The translations under genes and the position numbers were made by a program. From CAVQCX01 sp963711095 (lineage in GTDB: Bacteria; Pseudomonadota; Gammaproteobacteria; Chromatiales; Chromatiaceae): 64,000 nucleotides of DNA. The stretch is from assembly GCA_963711095.1 (NCBI GenBank), contig CAVQCX010000010.1, positions 124,001 to 188,000 of the forward strand. Direction: 5' to 3'. Shown piece after piece: positions 62,242 to 64,000 of the stretch. A model generated the notes under the pieces. The model did no database searches. It saw only the letters and a list, made by a program, of their open reading frames with translations, and was not told the DNA's origin. How positions within the stretch are numbered: the stretch's first letter is position 1; every line of letters begins with the position of its first letter.

Positions 62242-62607
62242 TCAGGGATCGAGGGGCAGCAGGTCGAGGCAATTGCTGAAGCGGGCGATGTTGATCAGGG
62301 ACTCGGGCACGTGGCGGTAGCGCAGGTCGATGCCGCGCCGCCTGCAGTCTTCGATCCATTGCAGCAGCAGCGCTAGTCCAGCGCTGTCGGTGCGGGTCAC
62401 GCCCTGCAGGTCGAGCACCAGCGCGTCGCCCGGAGTTACCAGAGGCGACATGTCACGCAGCAGCCCGGCAGCGGTGGCAAACCCCAGCTCACCGCTCAGG
62501 TACAGGTTGGAGCCCCGCCGGACCAGGCTGGAGCGACCCGCCGGTGCGGCGTTGCTGGGGGCTGGCGCCGGCCTGGGGCGCCGTTTGGGGGCGCGGCGGC
62601 GTCCCAT
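62242..62607 (-). CDS. mlaB: STAS-domain protein MlaB
   Basis: A 121-residue cytoplasmic subunit of the Mla phospholipid-transport ATPase. A basic, Pro-rich N-terminal 30 residues precede a STAS domain: LYLSGELGFATAAGLLRDM, ALVLDLQGVTRTDSAGLALL (with the conserved DSAG loop) and FSNCLDLLPLDP. Its start lies five bases after the mlaD stop; no mlaC lies between them. Confidence 0.87.
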   Translation of the reverse strand: MGRRRAPKRRPRPAPAPSNAAPAGRSSLVRRGSNLYLSGELGFATAAGLLRDMSPLVTPGDALVLDLQGVTRTDSAGLALLLQWIEDCRRRGIDLRYRHVPESLINIARFSNCLDLLPLDP

Positions 62608-62612
62608 GGCAG

Positions 62613-63131
62613 TCAGAGCCCTGGCCCGCCGGCGCCGGACCCGGCTCCGGCCGGGGAGGCCGCGCCCGTGGCGCCCTGCGCCTTGCTGAAAAGGAACTGG
62701 CCGATGATATCTTCCAACACCAGCGCCGATTGGGTCAGGGCGATCCGGTCGCCCTCCTTGAGGTAGGTCTGGCTGCCGCCCGGGTCGAGGCCCACATACT
62801 GCTCTCCGAGCAGTCCGGCCGTGAAGATCTTGGCGAAGGTGTCGCTCGGGATCTTATCGTAGGCGCGTTGGATGGTGAGCGTCACCACGGCCTCATAGCT
62901 CTGGTTGTCGAAGCCGATGTCGGTCACCCGCCCGATGCGCACCCCCGCCATGGTTACCGGTGCCTTAACCTTGAGCCCGCCGATGTTGTCGAAGCGGGCG
63001 GTGATGTGATACCCGTCGGCGTTGGACAGCACGCTCAGGTTGCTCACCTTCATGGCGAGGAAGAACAGAGCGACCAGTCCGGCGGCCATGAAGGCACCGA
63101 CGGTCAGCTCGACGGTTCGCATTCGCAGCAT
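62613..63131 (-). CDS. mlaD: MlaD, MCE-domain lipid transport protein
   Basis: A 172-residue inner-membrane-anchored protein. One N-terminal helix (ELTVGAFMAAGLVALFFLAM) is followed by the MCE domain (YHITARFDNIGGLKVKAPVT, MAGVRIGRVTDIGFD, IFTAGLLGEQYVGLDPGGS), which forms the hexameric lipid channel. The C-terminus ends in a Gly/Ala-rich tail. The ATG at 63131 follows GGGGAG by six bases and sits three bases after mlaE. Confidence 0.93.
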   Translation of the reverse strand: MLRMRTVELTVGAFMAAGLVALFFLAMKVSNLSVLSNADGYHITARFDNIGGLKVKAPVTMAGVRIGRVTDIGFDNQSYEAVVTLTIQRAYDKIPSDTFAKIFTAGLLGEQYVGLDPGGSQTYLKEGDRIALTQSALVLEDIIGQFLFSKAQGATGAASPAGAGSGAGGPGL

Positions 63132-63134
63132 CTC

Positions 63135-63914
63135 TTACTCCCCGAACATCAGCGCAGTCAGAACGAAATCCAGGCTAAGCACCGCCAGCGCCGAGTGAAC
63201 CACCGCCCGGGTGGTCGCCCGACTGACCCCCTCGGAGGTGGGTACGGCGTCGTAGCCCTGGAACAGGGCGATCCAGGTACAGGCCGCGCCGAACACCAGG
63301 CTCTTGATCAAGCCATTGAAGACGTCTTCGTGCAGGTCGATGGTATGCTGCATCTGGGACCAGTAGGCTCCGTCGTCCACTCCGAGCAGCCCGACCCCGA
63401 CAAAGTAACCCCCGATCACACCGATGGCGCTGAACATGGAAGCCAGCAGCGGCATGGAGATGAATCCGGCAAAAAAGCGCGGTGTGAGCACCCGCTTGAC
63501 CGGGTCCACCGCCATCATCTCCAGTCCCGAGAGCTGCTCGGTGGCCTTCATCAGACCGATCTCGGCGGTCAGCGCCGAGCCCGCCCGCCCGGCGAACAGC
63601 AGCGCGGTGACCACCGGTCCGAGCTCGCGCACCAGGGAGGCGGCCACCATCACGCCGAGCGTCTGCTCGGCACCGAACTTGGAGAGCACGTAGTAGCCCT
63701 GCAGCCCCAGCACCATCCCGACGAACAGCCCCGACACAGCGACGATCAGCACCGACAGCACGCCGACGGCGAACAGCTGCCTGAACAACAGGCCGGGACG
63801 AGCGAGCAGCGAGCCCAGACCCCCGAGAATGCCGAGCAGCAGCAGGTGGGCGCGCCCCAGCCGCTCGATCACGCGCAAGCCGACCCTGCCCAATTGTGCC
63901 AGCCCCTCGAACAT
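63135..63914 (-). CDS. mlaE: MlaE, lipid ABC transporter permease
   Basis: A 259-residue permease with five or six membrane spans. The conserved EQ-loop-like SLVRELGPVVTALLFAGRAG and EIGLMKATEQLSGLEMMAVD coupling helix are present. With MlaF, MlaD and MlaB it moves phospholipids between outer and inner membrane to keep outer-leaflet asymmetry. Confidence 0.95.
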   Translation of the reverse strand: MFEGLAQLGRVGLRVIERLGRAHLLLLGILGGLGSLLARPGLLFRQLFAVGVLSVLIVAVSGLFVGMVLGLQGYYVLSKFGAEQTLGVMVAASLVRELGPVVTALLFAGRAGSALTAEIGLMKATEQLSGLEMMAVDPVKRVLTPRFFAGFISMPLLASMFSAIGVIGGYFVGVGLLGVDDGAYWSQMQHTIDLHEDVFNGLIKSLVFGAACTWIALFQGYDAVPTSEGVSRATTRAVVHSALAVLSLDFVLTALMFGE

Positions 63915-63937
63915 TGGCAGCTCTCCCCCGGTCCCGC

Positions 63938-64000
63938 TCAGGCGCGCTCGCGCCCGCTCGCGCCCAGCAGGTCCTGAGCCAGTGGCGGAGCCGGGTAATG
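63938..64000 (-). CDS. mlaF: MlaF ATPase, C-terminal end only
   Basis: The last 20 codons of the ABC ATPase of the Mla system (HYPAPPLAQDLLGASGRERA, then TGA at 63938-63940). The rest lies beyond the window edge. The call rests on position directly upstream of mlaE and the terminal YP..PLAQDLL pattern. Confidence 0.7.
   Translation of the reverse strand, partial: HYPAPPLAQDLLGASGRERA

Overview
The window is about 64 kb of GC-rich DNA that reads as the chromosome of a purple sulfur bacterium (Gammaproteobacteria, Chromatiales, most likely Chromatiaceae). The evidence is a sulfur globule structural protein (Gly/Tyr/Trp-rich, exported), a DsrC/TusE-family protein, a cytochrome c', a cytochrome bc1 operon (petABC) followed by sspA and sspB, a CrtC-like protein and typical gammaproteobacterial housekeeping blocks. 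No rRNA, tRNA or CRISPR array was recognised.

Layout. 0-6.4 kb: gltB (5' truncated by the window edge), gltD (one frameshift), hemE and a small membrane protein. 6.4-7.3 kb: a gene-free block of mosaic hairpin repeats. 7.3-19.2 kb: fructosamine-kinase-like protein, HNH nuclease, priA, argS, an FtsN-like SPOR protein, two methyltransferase-like genes, a repeat-rich secreted protein and a phosphomannomutase. 19.2-30.3 kb: an accessory island, partly of lower GC. It carries a secreted papain-like protein facing an L,D-transpeptidase-like protein, an intact ISL3-family insertion sequence with 8-bp target duplication, a small lipoprotein cassette with a near-consensus promoter and UUCG terminator, a tyrosine recombinase, a decayed type I restriction-modification operon (hsdM frameshifted, hsdS intact, hsdR internally deleted), an orphan XRE antitoxin with a toxin remnant, and a vapBC module with an operator-like palindrome.

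30.5-46 kb: a 2-hydroxyacid dehydrogenase, a very large GlcD/GlpC-type flavin/iron-sulfur oxidoreductase, CrtC-like protein, a membrane-anchored CxxCxxCC protein, dsbB, gloA, several small proteins, the sulfur globule gene, the DsrC/TusE-like gene, a DUF1223 protein, cytochrome c', two glycosyltransferases and an EF-hand protein. 46-52 kb: FAH-family hydrolase, SpmA-SpmB fusion, a relic of a subtilisin-like protease, a TorF-type porin, a macrodomain protein, a DUF3301 protein, sspB and sspA. 52-64 kb: petC-petB-petA, a Nif3-like protein, a DegS-type protease, a 241-bp inverted-repeat element, a YdcH-like protein, then the minus-strand block mlaF(partial)-mlaE-mlaD-mlaB-murA-hisG-hisD-hisC.

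Several housekeeping genes (gltD, hisD, hisG and above all murA) are interrupted by what look like single extra bases with otherwise well-preserved protein sequence. I read these as probable assembly errors rather than true pseudogenes; the hsdR deletion and the protease relic look biological. I did not find a clearly new multi-gene system. The most unusual items are the mosaic hairpin block, the HsdS with two near-duplicate target domains in an operon whose restriction subunit is deleted, the secreted papain-like/L,D-transpeptidase pair, the repeat-built secreted protein, and the inverted-repeat element near 57.2 kb.
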